The notes beneath the pieces are model-generated. The model had not been told where the DNA came from. It was given only the letters and a program-made list of their open reading frames with translations, and did not search any database. A stretch of DNA of 10,037 nucleotides from Steroidobacteraceae bacterium (GTDB lineage: Bacteria > Pseudomonadota > Gammaproteobacteria > Steroidobacterales > Steroidobacteraceae): contig JABEVI010000007.1 in the NCBI GenBank assembly GCA_013044085.1, forward strand, positions 1-10,037. Reading direction: 5' to 3'. Position numbers and translations under genes: made by a program. Shown here piece by piece: positions 7,813 through 10,037 of the stretch (position 1 is the first letter of the stretch; each line of letters opens with the position of its first letter).

Positions 7813-9548
7813 GCACGCGCGGCAACCCCTGGGCGGTCTACCGTCGCCTGCTTTCGTACGCCCGCCCGCATCTCGGCGTCTATCTGCTCGGCGTGCTCGG
7901 CATGATGTTGTACGCGGCGACCGAGGCCGGACTCGCCGGATTGGTGAAATTTTTCGCGCGCGGCACCTTCCTGAAACATGATCCGACGGTCCTGTGGCTG
8001 ATTCCGGTGGCCGTGGTCGGCCTGTTCCTGCTGCGCGGGCTCGGCGACTTCACGTCCAACTATTTTCCAGGCTGGGTCGGACGGCGGGTCATCAAGCAGC
8101 TGCGTCAGGAGGTGTTCTCACACTATCTGCGGCTGCCGACCTCCTTCCTCGACGGCCAGCAGTCCGGCCACCTGCTCTCCAAGCTCACCTACAACACGGA
8201 GATGGTCTCGGCCGCGGCGACCAACGCCTCGGTTTCGCTGATCCGCGACAGCCTGAGCGTGATCGTGCTGCTCGTGTATCTGTTCTACCTGAACTGGCGT
8301 CTCGCGTTCTTTTGCATCGCCGCGGCACCACCGATCGGCTGGCTGATGCAGGTGGCGAACCGCAGTTTCCGCCGTTACAGCACGCGTATCCAGAATTCCA
8401 TGGGGGACATCACCCGCGTGGCCAAGGAGGCGATCGACGCGCATCGGCTCATCAAGATCTTCAATGCCGAGGAACATCAGAGCGAACGCTTCGAGCGCGT
8501 CAACGAGGCGAATCGCGCCTCGAACATGAAGCTGGTGTTCGCGAGCGCGCTCAGCAACCCCGTGGTGCAGTTGATCACCTCGTTCGCGCTCGCCGGTGTG
8601 CTGTACGTCTCGGAGCGCCAGGTGTTCGCGCATCGTCTGCCGATCGACGTGTTCTTCGGCTTCTTCGCCGCCGCGATGATGGTTCCGCCGCACCTGCGCC
8701 GCCTGGTCAACATCAGCGGCCCGCTGCAACAGGGCATCGCCGCCGGCGAGAGCGTGTTCGAGATCCTCGACCAGGCGCCGGAGAATCGCGGCGGCGGGCT
8801 GCCGATCGAGCGCGCCCGCGGCGAGATCGAGTTCCGCAACGTCTGCTTCGACTATGCGGGCGGCAAGGGGCCGGTGCTGCAGGACCTGAGCTTTCGCGTG
8901 CAGGCGGGCGAGACCGTCGCGATCGTCGGACGCTCCGGCAGCGGCAAGACGACACTGGCGAGTCTGCTGCCGCGTTTCTACGACGTGAGCGGCGGCGCGG
9001 TGCTGCTCGACGGCCACGACGTGCGCGAATACCGCCTCGAGGACCTGCGGGCGCAGGTGAGCCTCGTCAGCCAGGAGGTCGTGCTCTTCAACGACACGAT
9101 CCGCAACAACATCGCCTTCAACGCCGCCGGCAAGACCGACGCCGAAATCCTCGAGGCGGCACGCGCCGCGAACGTGATCGAGTTCGTCGCGCAGCAGCCG
9201 CTCGGGCTCGCAAGCCCGCTCGCCGACCGCGGCCAGAATCTCTCCGGCGGCCAGCGCCAGAGGATTTCGATCGCGCGGGCGCTGCTGAAGGATTCGCCGG
9301 TGCTGATTCTCGATGAAGCGACGGCGGCCCTCGACAACGAGTCCGAGCGGCGCGTGCAGCAGGAATTGGCCCTGTTGATGCGCGGGCGCACGACCCTGGT
9401 CATCGCGCACCGGCTCTCGACCGTCGAGAATGCCGACCGGATCATCGTGCTCGACCGGGGACGCATCGTCGAGACCGGCACGCACCAGCAGCTCCTGGCG
9501 GCCGACGGCTTGTATGCGGCGCTGCATGGGATGCAGTTCAACGCTTGA
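7809..9548 (+). CDS. msbA: Lipid A export ATP-binding/permease protein MsbA
   Basis: An ABC half-transporter that flips lipid A-core from the inner to the outer leaflet of the inner membrane. It has 579 residues from a GTG start, against 582 in E. coli. The open frame extends upstream, but the family alignment begins at NPWAVYRRLLSYARPH, and the GTG overlaps the exbD stop as GTGA. The N-terminal transmembrane domain (about 1-320) includes SFLDGQQSGHLLSKLTY, a typical coupling region. The ATPase domain has Walker A GRSGSGKTT (374-382), Q-loop VSQEVVLFNDT, signature LSGGQRQR (from 478), Walker B VLILDE (D502, E503) and the switch histidine in IAHRLSTV (H534). The C-terminus LHGMQFNA closely resembles E. 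coli MsbA (LHKMQFGQ). lpxK follows. Highly confident. Confidence 0.96.
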   Translation: MSTRGNPWAVYRRLLSYARPHLGVYLLGVLGMMLYAATEAGLAGLVKFFARGTFLKHDPTVLWLIPVAVVGLFLLRGLGDFTSNYFPGWVGRRVIKQLRQEVFSHYLRLPTSFLDGQQSGHLLSKLTYNTEMVSAAATNASVSLIRDSLSVIVLLVYLFYLNWRLAFFCIAAAPPIGWLMQVANRSFRRYSTRIQNSMGDITRVAKEAIDAHRLIKIFNAEEHQSERFERVNEANRASNMKLVFASALSNPVVQLITSFALAGVLYVSERQVFAHRLPIDVFFGFFAAAMMVPPHLRRLVNISGPLQQGIAAGESVFEILDQAPENRGGGLPIERARGEIEFRNVCFDYAGGKGPVLQDLSFRVQAGETVAIVGRSGSGKTTLASLLPRFYDVSGGAVLLDGHDVREYRLEDLRAQVSLVSQEVVLFNDTIRNNIAFNAAGKTDAEILEAARAANVIEFVAQQPLGLASPLADRGQNLSGGQRQRISIARALLKDSPVLILDEATAALDNESERRVQQELALLMRGRTTLVIAHRLSTVENADRIIVLDRGRIVETGTHQQLLAADGLYAALHGMQFNA

Positions 9549-9558
9549 GCGGCCACGC

Positions 9559-9563
9559 AAGGA
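9559..9563 (+). promoter_or_regulatory. Ribosome binding site of lpxK
   Basis: AAGGA lies 9 bases before the ATG at 9573, in the short gap after msbA. It supports this start. Confidence 0.5.
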
Positions 9564-9572
9564 CCTTCCGGC

Positions 9573-10037
9573 ATGTCCCTCCAGTCATGGCTCAATCGCG
9601 TCTGGTATCGGCGTAGGCCGCCGCCCTGGCTCGTGCCGGCATCCGGGTTGTACGCGGCGGTCTCGGCGCTGCGCCGCGCGGCCTACCGTCGCGGCTGGCT
9701 GGCGGTGCAACGGGTCGGCTGCCCGGTGCTGGTGGTCGGCAACCTGAGCGTCGGCGGCACCGGCAAGACCCCGCTGGTCATTTGGCTGGCGGCCCGGCTC
9801 GCGGCCGCCGGCCGGCGCCCCGGGATCCTGACACGCGGCTATCGAGGCTCGGCGGGCGCAGCGCGCCTGGTCGGAGCGGAGGATAGCGCGGCGCTCGTCG
9901 GCGATGAACCCGTGGTGCTCGCGCGGCGCACCGGGCTGCCGGTCGCGATCGGGCGGGCGCGCGTCGAGGCCGCCCGGCTCCTGATCGGCGCGGGCTGCGA
10001 TGTCCTCGTGAGCGATGACGGCTTGCAGCACTACGCA
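9573..10037 (+). CDS. lpxK: Tetraacyldisaccharide 4'-kinase LpxK (3' end cut by window edge)
   Basis: LpxK transfers phosphate from ATP to the 4' position of the tetraacyldisaccharide lipid A precursor, at the cytoplasmic face of the inner membrane. The first 155 codons are present; a complete LpxK is usually about 330 residues. The N-terminus (MSLQSWLNRVWYRRRPPPW) has the usual basic and aromatic membrane-associated start. The P-loop reads GNLSVGGTGKTP, an LpxK hallmark. TRGYRG occupies the place of the more usual SRGYGG. GDEP and the metal/catalytic segment SDDGLQHY follow at the window edge. The gene starts 24 bases after msbA, with AAGGA at suitable spacing. The msbA-lpxK pair is a classic conserved neighbourhood. 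Very secure despite the truncation. Confidence 0.95.
   Translation, partial: MSLQSWLNRVWYRRRPPPWLVPASGLYAAVSALRRAAYRRGWLAVQRVGCPVLVVGNLSVGGTGKTPLVIWLAARLAAAGRRPGILTRGYRGSAGAARLVGAEDSAALVGDEPVVLARRTGLPVAIGRARVEAARLLIGAGCDVLVSDDGLQHYA

Noticed and set aside
8118..9560. A 480-codon minus-strand frame opposite msbA
   Set aside because: It lies antisense to the conserved MsbA motifs, with no plausible domain or ribosome binding site of its own.

Overview
This is a compact, GC-rich chromosomal segment of a Gram-negative bacterium, most likely a gammaproteobacterium. That placement is inferred from a LolCDE-type lipoprotein exporter, MsbA, LpxK and an ExbB/ExbD pair lying together, an arrangement familiar from pseudomonads, xanthomonads and relatives. 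GC looks to be in the mid 60s percent by eye. Codon choice strongly favours G or C at third positions, so many long open frames on the opposite strands are shadows. I see no transposase, phage gene, CRISPR array, tRNA or rRNA, and no stretch over 300 bases without a gene.

Left block, minus strand (1 to about 2813): a small secreted protein of unknown function with a BamE/SmpA-like motif is followed by mfd, the transcription-repair coupling factor. Mfd runs off the left edge after the start of its second helicase lobe. A plausible promoter for the pair lies just upstream of the small gene.

Central block, plus strand (2897 to 6131): a tight lol operon with two tandem paralogous permeases (called lolC and lolE) overlapping by ATGA, then the ATPase lolD. 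Their products would form the inner-membrane ABC machine that extracts outer-membrane lipoproteins and hands them to LolA. A DUF2062 membrane-protein gene on the minus strand converges on lolD and overlaps its 3' end by 30 bases.

Right block, plus strand (6764 to 10037): exbB, exbD and msbA follow each other with 4-base stop/start overlaps, then lpxK after a 24-base gap, cut by the right edge. MsbA flips lipid A-core across the inner membrane, and LpxK adds the 4'-phosphate of lipid A. ExbB/ExbD form a proton-driven energiser whose partner is not encoded here. Overall the window is envelope biogenesis (lipoprotein export and lipid A) beside one DNA-repair gene. I found no convincing new biological system. 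The points most worth a second look are the uncertain mfd start, a possibly leaderless lolC mRNA, the C-E-D order with unequal LolA-binding hooks, the small BamE-like protein, and the ExbBD-MsbA coupling.
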